In this document: positions 27,008 to 34,026 of the stretch, piece by piece
Layout: every line of letters begins with the position of its first letter
Position numbering within the stretch: the first letter of the stretch is position 1
NCBI GenBank assembly: GCA_025927765.1
Contig: JAICKU010000024.1
Span: 1-48,687, forward strand
Length of the DNA stretch: 48,687 nt
Reading direction: 5' to 3'
DNA from: Burkholderiales bacterium
GTDB taxonomy: Bacteria > Pseudomonadota > Gammaproteobacteria > Burkholderiales > Casimicrobiaceae
Translations under genes and position numbers: made by a program
Notes under the pieces: generated by a model
What the model was told of the DNA's origin: nothing
The model's input: the letters and a program-made list of their open reading frames with translations, nothing else
The model's database searches: none

Positions 27008-27856
27008 GTGGCTGATCGCGCAACGCGCCGTCTCGTCACGGTCGCGGCGGCGCTGGCGCTCGCCGGTTGCGTCACGATCATGCCGACGCCGCGCGCCATC
27101 CTGCGCCACGCGGGCGCGGTATCGCTGCCATGCGACGTCGCCCGCCCGCTCGCGGCAACGTTTCGCACGAGCGCACTCGACCCGCATGCGATTCGGATCC
27201 TCACCTGGAACATTCACAAGCAGGCCGACGCCGGTTGGCTGCGCGATCTCCGCCGCTTCGCCGCGCAAAGCGACGTCGTGCTGCTACAGGAAGCGGTGCT
27301 GGACGAGCCCATCACGCATCTGATCGACGGCGAAGGCTTCGATTGGGCGATGGCGAGCTCGTTCGAGTTCGCCGGCGCCGATATCGGCGTGATGACCGTG
27401 TCGCGCGTCGCGCCGCTCGACGTGTGCACGCTGCGCGCCGACGAACCGCTGCTGCACATTCCGAAGTCGACCGTCGTCGCGCGCTATGCGCTGGCCGGAC
27501 GCGTGCAGACGCTCGCGATCGCCAACATCCACGCGATCAACTTCTCGCTGTCGCTGGATGCGTACCGTGCGCAGCTGGACGCGATCGCCGACACGCTCGC
27601 GGAGCACCGCGGGCCGCTGATCGTCGCAGGGGATCTCAACACCTGGTCGTCCGCGCGCAGCGCCGCGGTGCGCGACGTCGCGTCACGCCTGGGCCTGGCC
27701 GAAGTCGCGCTGCCGGGGAACGCACGCAGCCGCTTTCTCGGGCGCGAGGTCGACCATATCTACGTGCGGGGACTCGCACCCGTCGCGGCGTACGCCGTGG
27801 CGGTCACGTCGTCGGATCACAATCCGGTGCTCGCGACGCTGCGCGCCGGGAAGTGA
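27008..27856 (+). CDS. endonuclease/exonuclease/phosphatase family lipoprotein
   Basis: A 282-residue EEP-superfamily hydrolase (fold of DNase I, exonuclease III and sphingomyelinases). A signal peptide ends in a lipobox, ALALAGC, with Cys21, so it is likely a membrane-anchored periplasmic lipoprotein. Catalytic motifs are present in order: LTWNIHKQ (Asn), VLLQEAVL (Glu), VAGDLNTW (Asp and Asn), VDHIYV, and TSSDHNPVL (Asp-His). Substrate may be nucleic acid or phospholipid. The GTG start is the only one that keeps the signal peptide intact. Confidence 0.9.
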   Translation: MADRATRRLVTVAAALALAGCVTIMPTPRAILRHAGAVSLPCDVARPLAATFRTSALDPHAIRILTWNIHKQADAGWLRDLRRFAAQSDVVLLQEAVLDEPITHLIDGEGFDWAMASSFEFAGADIGVMTVSRVAPLDVCTLRADEPLLHIPKSTVVARYALAGRVQTLAIANIHAINFSLSLDAYRAQLDAIADTLAEHRGPLIVAGDLNTWSSARSAAVRDVASRLGLAEVALPGNARSRFLGREVDHIYVRGLAPVAAYAVAVTSSDHNPVLATLRAGK

Positions 27857-27868
27857 GCCGGACCGTCG

Positions 27869-27985
27869 TCAGACGAGCGTCGGCTGGAACACCCAGAGGA
27901 CCACGAGGACGACGAGCAGCAGGTCGAGCGTCGTTCGATTGAGGAGCTTTTCGCGCATGAGGGCAGCTTCGATGCGGTCGCGCAT
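27869..27985 (-). CDS. possible 38-residue membrane peptide
   Basis: An open frame encoding MRDRIEAALMREKLLNRTTL then LDLLLVVLVVLWVFQPTLV-type sequence: a charged amphipathic head and one very hydrophobic helix at the C-terminus. It lies tail to tail with the EEP lipoprotein gene. The charge/hydrophobic layout looks like a real small membrane protein, but there is no strong ribosome binding site before either ATG (27985 or 27958), and no family is recognised. Confidence 0.35.
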   Translation of the reverse strand: MRDRIEAALMREKLLNRTTLDLLLVVLVVLWVFQPTLV

Positions 27986-28060
27986 TTCACGGCCGCAGGG
28001 CCAGTGTCGGCATTCGAAGCACGCTCGACTATCGGCGTACGCCGCGTCGGGCTGTAGGAC

Positions 28061-29110
28061 GTGCGTGCAAGTGCACCGGTGGCCGTGAACCTGATCGAGC
28101 TTTCCCCCGCAGGCCTCTACTGCCCGCCCGGCCGATTCCACATCGACCCCTGGCGACCGGTTGCGTGCGCGGTGATCACGCACGCGCACGCCGATCACGC
28201 GCGCGCCGGTAGCGAACGCTATCTCGCCTGCGACGACGCGGCGCAGGTGCTGCGCGTGCGACTGCCAGGTGCGGCGATCGACACGCTGCCATATGGCGCG
28301 CCCATGCTGCGCGACGGCGTGCGCGTGTCGCTGCACCCTGCCGGACACGTACTCGGCGCAGCGCAGGTGCGCATCGAGTATCGCGGCGAGGTCTGGGTCG
28401 CATCCGGCGACTACAAGCGCGACGCCGATCCGACGTGCGCGCCGTTCGAGCCGCTCCGCGCGCACGCGTTCGTCACCGAGTCGACGTTCGGCCTGCCGAT
28501 CTTCCGTTGGCGCGCGCCCGCAGAGGTCGTCGACGACATCGCGGGCTGGTGGCGCGCGAACGCCGCGGCCGGCCGCACGAGCATGCTGTTCTGCTATGCG
28601 TTCGGCAAGGCGCAGCGCATCGCCGCGATGCTCGCGCGCGCACGCGCGCTCAACGTCGGGCCGCTCGCCGCGCACGGGGCGATGTCCGCACTGAACGACG
28701 CGTACCGCGCATCGGGCGTGGACCTGCCGCCGATCGTGCACGCGACCGCCCTCGCCGCTGCCGACGTGCCGCGCGCGCTGGTGCTGGCACCCCCGTCTGC
28801 GGCCGGCTCGCCGTGGATGCGCCGGTTCGGCGACTTCGCGAGCGGCTTCGCGTCGGGCTGGATGCAGACACGCGCCGGACGCCGGCGCCGCGGCATCGAG
28901 CGCGGCTTCGCGCTGTCCGATCACGTCGACTGGCCGGGCCTCCTCGCGACGATCGCGGACACCGGTGCGTCACGCGTGCTCGTGACGCACGGCGAATCGT
29001 CCGCGGTCGTGCGCTGGCTGCGCGAGCACGGGCACGATGCCGCGGCGCTGGCCACCGAGTTCGCCGCGGAAGGCGAGCCCGAGGCGATGCCCACCGCCGG
29101 CGCCGCGTGA
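28061..29110 (+). CDS. ligase-associated DNA exonuclease (metallo-beta-lactamase/beta-CASP type)
   Basis: A 349-residue nuclease of the family found beside bacterial ATP-dependent DNA ligases, related to YSH1/CPSF-type beta-CASP enzymes. Metal-binding motifs are intact: VITHAHADHARAG (H-x-H-x-D-H), LHPAGHVLGAAQV, VASGDYKRDADP (Asp), and the late LSDHVDW and VLVTHGESSAV blocks. Known members resect or process ends for a repair ligase. The start GTG at 28061 is tentative; GTG or later codons in the frame would shorten it by a few residues. The ligase-like gene follows after six bases, a usual arrangement for the family, but that partner is abnormal (see next entry). Confidence 0.93.
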   Translation: MRASAPVAVNLIELSPAGLYCPPGRFHIDPWRPVACAVITHAHADHARAGSERYLACDDAAQVLRVRLPGAAIDTLPYGAPMLRDGVRVSLHPAGHVLGAAQVRIEYRGEVWVASGDYKRDADPTCAPFEPLRAHAFVTESTFGLPIFRWRAPAEVVDDIAGWWRANAAAGRTSMLFCYAFGKAQRIAAMLARARALNVGPLAAHGAMSALNDAYRASGVDLPPIVHATALAAADVPRALVLAPPSAAGSPWMRRFGDFASGFASGWMQTRAGRRRRGIERGFALSDHVDWPGLLATIADTGASRVLVTHGESSAVVRWLREHGHDAAALATEFAAEGEPEAMPTAGAA

Positions 29111-29116
29111 TCGCCG

Positions 29117-30022
29117 ATGGAAGCGTTCGCGAGGCTCCATCGGACGCTCGAGGCGGAACGCGACGACGCGCGCATCGCGGCGATCGGCGCGTACGTGCGC
29201 GACGCGCCGCCGGACGATGCGGCGTTGGCGGTGTCGCTGTTGAAAGGCCAGCGGCCTCGCCGCATCCTGCCGGCAGCCGTCATGCGCGACGCGGCAATGC
29301 GCGCGGCCGGCATCGCGCGCTGGCTGTTCGATGCGTGCAAAACGCAGGTCGGGGATGTCGCCGAGACCGTTGCGCTCGTCGTGCCAAGCGCGTCGCGCAC
29401 GACGTTGCACGGCCTCGCCTGGTGGAGCGAGCGCATCGCTTCGCTCGCGACGGTGGACGCAGGCGCTGCAGCCACGCGCCTCGTGGAGGATTGGGACAGC
29501 CTGTCGACCGACGCGCGCATCGTCTACGCCAAGCTCGTCAGCGGCACGTACCGCTCGCCGGTGTCGCCGGCGCTGGTCGATCGCGCGCTCGCCCCGAATT
29601 TCAGCGTGCCGGTCGATCCACGGCCGCCCTTTGCGGATGCATCGCTTCGCGTCGACGCCGTGCTCGTTTACGCCGAGCCGGCGGCCCCCAAGGGCTTTGC
29701 ACTCGGCGCGTTCACGTTCGCGCTGTGGGACGAGCGCGGCGGTGCGCGCACGCTGACGCCCATCGCCAGGATCGACGACGTGGCCGAGCACGAGCGCTCG
29801 GCGCTCGAAGCGATCGTGCGTCGCACGACCGTCGAGCGCTTCGGTCCGGTGCGCCGCGTGACCCCGACGCTCGTGTGCGAACTCGCGTTCGAGGCTGTCG
29901 AAGCGTCCGGGCGGCGCAAGTCGGGATGGCGGCTGCGCGCGCCCCGCGTAGTGCGCGTGCGCGACGATGCGTCGGTCGACGACGCCGCCACGCTCGCCGA
30001 CCTCGGCAAGTACGCGCGTTGA
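29117..30022 (+). CDS. DNA ligase homologue lacking the adenylation domain
   Basis: A 301-residue protein built from the two outer parts of an ATP-dependent DNA ligase (family about 530 residues). Residues 1-159 match the N-terminal DNA-binding domain (MEAFARLHRTLEAERDD, VGDVAETVALVV, YAKLVSGTYRSPVSPALVDRA). Residues 179-301 match the OB domain (VDAVLVYAE, FTFALWDE, IVRRTTVERFGPVR, CELAFEAVEASGRRKSG). The roughly 230-residue nucleotidyltransferase domain with the KxDG lysine is absent, in frame, and only about 19 linker residues lie between. In the OB domain, motif VI (normally R-x-D-K) has become RVRDDAS. It cannot form a ligase-AMP. Probably a non-catalytic nick- or end-binding protein, or a decaying gene; long open frame and coupling to the exonuclease favour the former. 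Confidence 0.9.
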   Translation: MEAFARLHRTLEAERDDARIAAIGAYVRDAPPDDAALAVSLLKGQRPRRILPAAVMRDAAMRAAGIARWLFDACKTQVGDVAETVALVVPSASRTTLHGLAWWSERIASLATVDAGAAATRLVEDWDSLSTDARIVYAKLVSGTYRSPVSPALVDRALAPNFSVPVDPRPPFADASLRVDAVLVYAEPAAPKGFALGAFTFALWDERGGARTLTPIARIDDVAEHERSALEAIVRRTTVERFGPVRRVTPTLVCELAFEAVEASGRRKSGWRLRAPRVVRVRDDASVDDAATLADLGKYAR

Positions 30023-30028
30023 GCGGTG

Positions 30029-30682
30029 CTACTGCAGCGCGTTCGAGACGACCTTGTCCCAGGTCAGCGTCAGCGTGTTGACGTCGCGGCGCGCGAGATC
30101 GAGCCCCAGATCGGTGGCCGGCACGACGAGCCTGAAGCCGCCACCGACGCCGCGCGCGACGTCGATCACGAGCGTCAGCTTGAGCGACGTGAGCCGCACG
30201 CACGGCGGCTCGGCGGACGAGCGCATGAACGCGTCGATCGCCGCGTTCACGCTCTTCGCGACGTCGCCGGCGCCCGCCACCTCCTCGCCCACCTCGTAGA
30301 TGCGCGCCGGGCCGGTCACGTCGAACTTGAGCGCCATGTCCTGCGTCCATTTCCGATCCGCGGACGCGGACGCGTAGGGGACGAGCGCGACGCCGCCGAG
30401 CGGAATCGCGACGAGCCGCACCTGACCGCCCACGCCGATCGTGCCGAGGCGCTGCAGGTCGAGCGCGACCTGCGCGTTGCGCAGGTCGATTTCGCGCGGC
30501 TCGCCCGTGCCGCACGCCGCGCTCGCGCTCTTCACGCGCCAGTGCACGGCGCGAAGCTCCGTCTTGAGGTCGTCGAAGAACTCGGGCAGCGGCTTGCCGA
30601 CGACGGGCGCCGGCGGCGCGCTCGCGCACGCGGCGACGAGGCTTGCGCAGACGACGCCGGCGAGCGCGACGAACGGCTTCAT
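30029..30682 (-). CDS. lipoprotein with two strand-rich repeats, trypco2-like
   Basis: A 217-residue predicted lipoprotein: signal peptide MKPFVALAGVVCASLVAAC with lipobox VAAC. The mature part seems to hold two copies of a helix-then-strand unit: LPEFFDDLKTELRAVHWRV then VALDLQRLGTIGVGGQVRLV, and VNAAIDAFMRSS then LTLVIDVARGVGGGFRLVV ending NTLTLTWDKV. This pattern resembles trypsin-co-occurring domain 2, reported next to proteases; the resemblance is by eye and not proven. Its ATG overlaps the stop of the emfourin gene by four bases, so it is the last gene of the protease operon and may be tied to protease control. Confidence 0.75.
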   Translation of the reverse strand: MKPFVALAGVVCASLVAACASAPPAPVVGKPLPEFFDDLKTELRAVHWRVKSASAACGTGEPREIDLRNAQVALDLQRLGTIGVGGQVRLVAIPLGGVALVPYASASADRKWTQDMALKFDVTGPARIYEVGEEVAGAGDVAKSVNAAIDAFMRSSAEPPCVRLTSLKLTLVIDVARGVGGGFRLVVPATDLGLDLARRDVNTLTLTWDKVVSNALQ

Positions 30683-30996
30683 CGCCGTTCGCGCGCCTTG
30701 CGCGCCTCGCCGCGCACTTCGGCGACGAGATCGCGCAGCGCCGGATCGCCAATCGGCTCGTGCACGGTCATCGTCCGGCAGCGCGGTCCGTCGTCGACGG
30801 TGATCGTGAAGCTTCGCGCGTCCGGCATCGGCGCGCCGGCCTGCGCTTCGGGGCGCGTGAAGAAGTCGGCGCGCTGCACGAGATCGCGCAGTTGCGCTTC
30901 GCGCGCGGGCGGCAGCGTGTCGCATTCGATCGACACCGGCGCGTTGAAGCCCGGCAGCGCCGCGAATCCCCCGTCGACGCGAAATTGGATGCGCAT
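30679..30996 (-). CDS. emfourin-like inhibitor of M4 protease
   Basis: A 105-residue protein of the emfourin family, cytoplasmic protein inhibitors of protealysin-like metalloproteases. Characteristic segments: MRIQFRVDGGFAALPGF at the N-terminus, IECDTLPPAREAQLRDLVQR, ADFFTRP, and SFTITVDDGPRCRTMTV then a helix GDPALRDLVAEV. The gene begins on the stop codon of the protease gene (TGATG) and overlaps the next gene, an arrangement typical of protealysin-emfourin pairs and suggesting linked translation so that protease and inhibitor are made together. Confidence 0.9.
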   Translation of the reverse strand: MRIQFRVDGGFAALPGFNAPVSIECDTLPPAREAQLRDLVQRADFFTRPEAQAGAPMPDARSFTITVDDGPRCRTMTVHEPIGDPALRDLVAEVRGEARKARERR

Positions 30997-32063
30997 CACG
31001 CGTCTGCGGCGACGCCCACCTCGGACCACGCCGCCGTCACCGCGTCGCGCTCGTGCGCGCCGAACGCGTGCTCGGCGTTTTGCACGCAGAGGCGCGCGAA
31101 CTGGCGAAAAGTCGCGGTCGGCTTCAATCGCCGGTCGCGCAGCGTGTCGTACCAGATGCGCCCCGCCTTCTCCCACGCGTAGCCACCGAGCGCGACGGCG
31201 ACGAGGTAGAACGCGTGATTCGGGATGCCCGAGTTCGTGTGCACGCCGCCGTTGTCGGCCGACGTACGCACGTAGCCCGACATGTTCGCCGGCTGCGGAT
31301 CGCGGCCGAGCACCGGATCGTCGAAGGCGCTGCCCGGCGCCTTCATCGAGCGCAACGCCACGCCGTGCACCTTCGCGGTGAAGAGGCCCTCGCCGATCAG
31401 CCAATCGGCCTGCTCCGCCGTTTGCCTGCGCACGTACTGCTTGACGAGCGAGCCGAACACGTCCGACAGCGATTCGTTCAGCGCCCCCGCCTGGCCGAGA
31501 TACACGAGCTGCGCCTCGTCGCCGGTCACGCCGTGCGTGAGCTCGTGCCCGATCACGTCGAGCGAGATCGTGAAGCGGTTGAAGAGGTCGTCGTCACCGT
31601 CGCCGAACACCATCTGGCGCCCGTTCCAGAACGCGTTGTCGTACCGCTGCCCGTAGTGGACGGTGGCGTCGAGGTGCAGCCCCGCGTCGTCGATCGAATT
31701 GCGGTCGTACGCTTGCGCGAAGAAATCGAACGTCGCGCCGAGGCCGTCGTAGGCCTCGTTCACCTCGACGTCACCGCCCGCGGCCGCGCCTTCGCTGCGG
31801 ACCACGCGCCCCGGCAGCGTTTCCGTGTGATCCGCATCGTAGACCGTGCGCTGCTTGATCGCCCCGGCGAGTCCGAACAAGCCGCGCCGCGCCGGGCCAC
31901 CGAGCAGTTCGAGCGTCGCGCGGCTGGCGCGCAGCGTGTGGTCGAGGCCGAGCGTGTCGAGGGCCGCTTCGCGCTGCCGCCGGTTGCCGTTCCGCGCGAT
32001 GCGCCGCAAGAGATCGGGCGGCAGGATCGAGCAACCGTGGGGACACCGGACAGGACCGTGCAT
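30996..32063 (-). CDS. protealysin-like M4 metalloprotease
   Basis: A 355-residue thermolysin-family zinc protease. The short propeptide carries the protealysin-type CSILPPDLLRRIA motif after MHGPVRCPHG. Zinc and catalytic residues are complete: HELTH at 173-177, third ligand Glu197 in GALNESLSD, and the catalytic His275 in NGGVHTNSGIPNHAFY. No signal peptide is visible, as usual for protealysins, which may act inside the cell or leave by a non-Sec path. The ATG at 32063 is chosen as the usual start of this propeptide. First gene of an operon with emfourin and a lipoprotein. Confidence 0.95.
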   Translation of the reverse strand: MHGPVRCPHGCSILPPDLLRRIARNGNRRQREAALDTLGLDHTLRASRATLELLGGPARRGLFGLAGAIKQRTVYDADHTETLPGRVVRSEGAAAGGDVEVNEAYDGLGATFDFFAQAYDRNSIDDAGLHLDATVHYGQRYDNAFWNGRQMVFGDGDDDLFNRFTISLDVIGHELTHGVTGDEAQLVYLGQAGALNESLSDVFGSLVKQYVRRQTAEQADWLIGEGLFTAKVHGVALRSMKAPGSAFDDPVLGRDPQPANMSGYVRTSADNGGVHTNSGIPNHAFYLVAVALGGYAWEKAGRIWYDTLRDRRLKPTATFRQFARLCVQNAEHAFGAHERDAVTAAWSEVGVAADA

Positions 32064-32124
32064 GGCTTCGAGCGTCGAGGCCGCCACGAAGCGGCGCCGC
32101 CGTTTTACCACGCCCCCCGTCGGA

Positions 32125-32190
32125 TAAGTAGGGTCAGACCCTGTTTTCCGGGACGTGCCGGGCCGAAAGGCAGGAATCGACCCTACCTAA
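32125..32190. repeat. GGGTC/GACCC dispersed repeat
   Basis: GTAGGGTC at 32128-32135 is matched by GACCCTAC at 32179-32186, and inside the left arm AGGGTCAGACCCT forms a smaller palindrome (32130-32142). The unit lies in the spacer upstream of the protealysin gene, and the related units at 23967, 36844 and 48619 share the GGGTC core. The rest of the spacer (32064-32253) shows no gene. Confidence 0.65.
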
Positions 32191-32253
32191 TCGCACTCGG
32201 CAAAAATTTCCGACTTCCGGCGCGCTATTTCCGGAACGGATCGGCCACGCGCG

Positions 32254-32436
32254 TCAGGCGGCCGGGCGCTGGCCGCGAAAGATGGGCGTGACCTTCTTCA
32301 CCCCGTCGTCCTCTTCGCGCGCGCTGGTGGCCTGCGCCTGGCGCCGTGATTCGCGGCGAATGCGCGCGAACGTCTTGCGAAGATCGGTGTTCGCACTGGA
32401 CGTGTAACGGAACGTGGGGTCGAGAATCGATTTCAT
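32254..32436 (-). CDS. small conserved protein of unknown function
   Basis: A 60-residue basic protein: MKSILDPTFRYTSSANTDLR then KTFARIRRESRRQAQ and a short tail KKVTPIFRGQ. The SxxxTDLRKTFARIRRE core is, as far as I recall, a conserved motif of small hypothetical proteins in beta-proteobacteria. No membrane segment or enzyme motif. The role is unknown; basic charge would allow nucleic-acid binding. Confidence 0.6.
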   Translation of the reverse strand: MKSILDPTFRYTSSANTDLRKTFARIRRESRRQAQATSAREEDDGVKKVTPIFRGQRPAA

Positions 32437-32603
32437 TGCGCGCCTCCATGCGCTACGCGGCGACGGTTGCGGCGTGGGTTTCCGGATGGATGACCGATTG
32501 TTGCTGCAACCGGCAACGACATCGCTTGTGCAAGAACTTTGCCACGTCGGAAGACCACGCGCGCCGCGCACGTCGGCACTTTGCGCGCGGCGCCGCGCGC
32601 GTG

Positions 32604-33200
32604 TCAACGCGACGAACGGCGGATGCCGCCGCGCCAGAACCGCAGCAGCAGGTACGCGCCGGCCATGCCGCCCAAGTGGGCGAAATGCGCCACGCCCGGC
32701 TGGGTGCCGGTCACCCCGAGGAAGAGCTCGAGCACCGCGTACACGACGACGAACACGCGCGCCCGCATCGGGATCGGCGGGAACAGCAGCATCACGCGGT
32801 TGTGCGGGAAGTACATGCCGTACGCAAGCAGCAGCCCGAACACCGCGCCCGAGGCACCGATCGTCGGATAGACGGCGCCGGTCAGTGCCGCGACGATCAA
32901 CTGCGTGATCGCGGCGGAGAGCACCGACACGAGATAGAAGATCGTGTAGCGCCGCGGGCCGAATACGTGCTCGACCGCGCTTCCGAACATGTAGAGCGCG
33001 AACATGTTGAAGCCGAGGTGCAGCAGGCTGCCGTGCAGGAACGCGTACGAGAAGAGCTGCCACGGCATGAACGGCGCGCCGCCGCTGGCGCTCGAGCCGA
33101 GCGGCCACAGCGCGAACGGCACGACGATCTGCGGGGCCAGGCCCTGCAGCAGGAATATCGCGACGTTCGCGACGATGAGGGCGGTCGTGACGGGTGGCAT
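32604..33200 (-). CDS. rhomboid family intramembrane serine protease
   Basis: A 198-residue six-helix rhomboid. Active-site elements are all present: H61-x-x-x-N65 in HLGFN, the catalytic Ser118 in TIGASGAVFG, and the catalytic His175 in AHFAHLGGMAGA. WR-type loop region is replaced by PWQLFSYAFLHGS, as is common. It should cleave membrane proteins within or near the inner membrane; the substrate is not known. ATG at 33200 gives the first helix its normal position; a longer upstream frame has no family resemblance. Confidence 0.95.
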   Translation of the reverse strand: MPPVTTALIVANVAIFLLQGLAPQIVVPFALWPLGSSASGGAPFMPWQLFSYAFLHGSLLHLGFNMFALYMFGSAVEHVFGPRRYTIFYLVSVLSAAITQLIVAALTGAVYPTIGASGAVFGLLLAYGMYFPHNRVMLLFPPIPMRARVFVVVYAVLELFLGVTGTQPGVAHFAHLGGMAGAYLLLRFWRGGIRRSSR

Positions 33201-33447
33201 GGCGAGGGGAGGTGCGCGAAGGCGCACGCCTGACAGTTGGGGGCATGGACGGGGCCGGGCAAGCCGGCGCCTCGTAGAATACCGGCAGAAGGATCTGCAC
33301 CTTGTCCGCGCCGTGTTCTTTGGGCGAAGACGATGCACGAGGTGACGCGCGTCGACGTTCCCTCGCGCGCATTCGCCGACGCGCGCTTCACCGTCAACGG
33401 CTGGATCAACGCGGCCCGAGGCCGCGCCGCCGACGTCGCGTCGCGCG

Positions 33448-33825
33448 TCAGCGCGCCGTGGTCGCGGAAGGCTCGCCGCGCATCGCGATCGCGTCGCGTG
33501 CCGGGACGTCGGCGTGGGCGGCCGGCGCCGGCGCGAAGTCGAGCATGACCGAGCGATGCGTTCGTGACGAGTCGTGCTGCACAAACACGGCGCTGCCGGC
33601 GCCGGCGACGCCGACGCAAAACGCGAGCGCGATGACGTTGCGCGGCGCACGAAGCTTCGTCGTCCAGCCGCTTCGCGCGTTCGCATCGGCGTTGGTGCGC
33701 GTGACGACGGCGGCCAGGTCGCCCACCACCACGTCGGCGTGACGCGCGCGCTCGAGCTCGCGTTCGCACTCCCGGCAGAGCCTTCCGGGCCGGGGCAGCT
33801 GCTGGCTGCACAGGCGGCACTTCAT
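33448..33825 (-). CDS. zinc-ribbon protein with one membrane helix
   Basis: A 125-residue protein. The N-terminus MKCRLCSQQLPRPGRLCREC holds two C-x-x-C knuckles forming a zinc ribbon; a charged helix follows, then a hydrophobic helix (VIALAFCVGVAGAGSAVFV) and an Ala/Pro-rich C-terminal part. Likely a cytoplasmic ribbon anchored in the inner membrane with a periplasmic tail. No function known. It is divergent from the PAS-GGDEF-EAL gene with 201 bp between the starts. Confidence 0.75.
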   Translation of the reverse strand: MKCRLCSQQLPRPGRLCRECERELERARHADVVVGDLAAVVTRTNADANARSGWTTKLRAPRNVIALAFCVGVAGAGSAVFVQHDSSRTHRSVMLDFAPAPAAHADVPARDAIAMRGEPSATTAR

Positions 33826-34026
33826 GACGGATCCCTCGAGCCGGTCGTGGGTGAAGGCGAGCGCAATTCGTCGGCGGTTCGCATCGATGTCGATCGCATG
33901 AATGGCGTTGCGCGCTGAAAAGCAAATCGCGCGCCGAACGCGCTGCATTTCATCGGTCGTGGTCCATCGCTTGCTTTTCCCGGCGGAGTCACCGATGCGG
34001 CAACAGGCCTTCCCATCGCGCTTGTC

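Noticed and set aside
29117-30022. Frameshifted full-length ligase
   Set aside because: Neither strand nor frame nearby holds an adenylation domain or KxDG motif; the frame is continuous.
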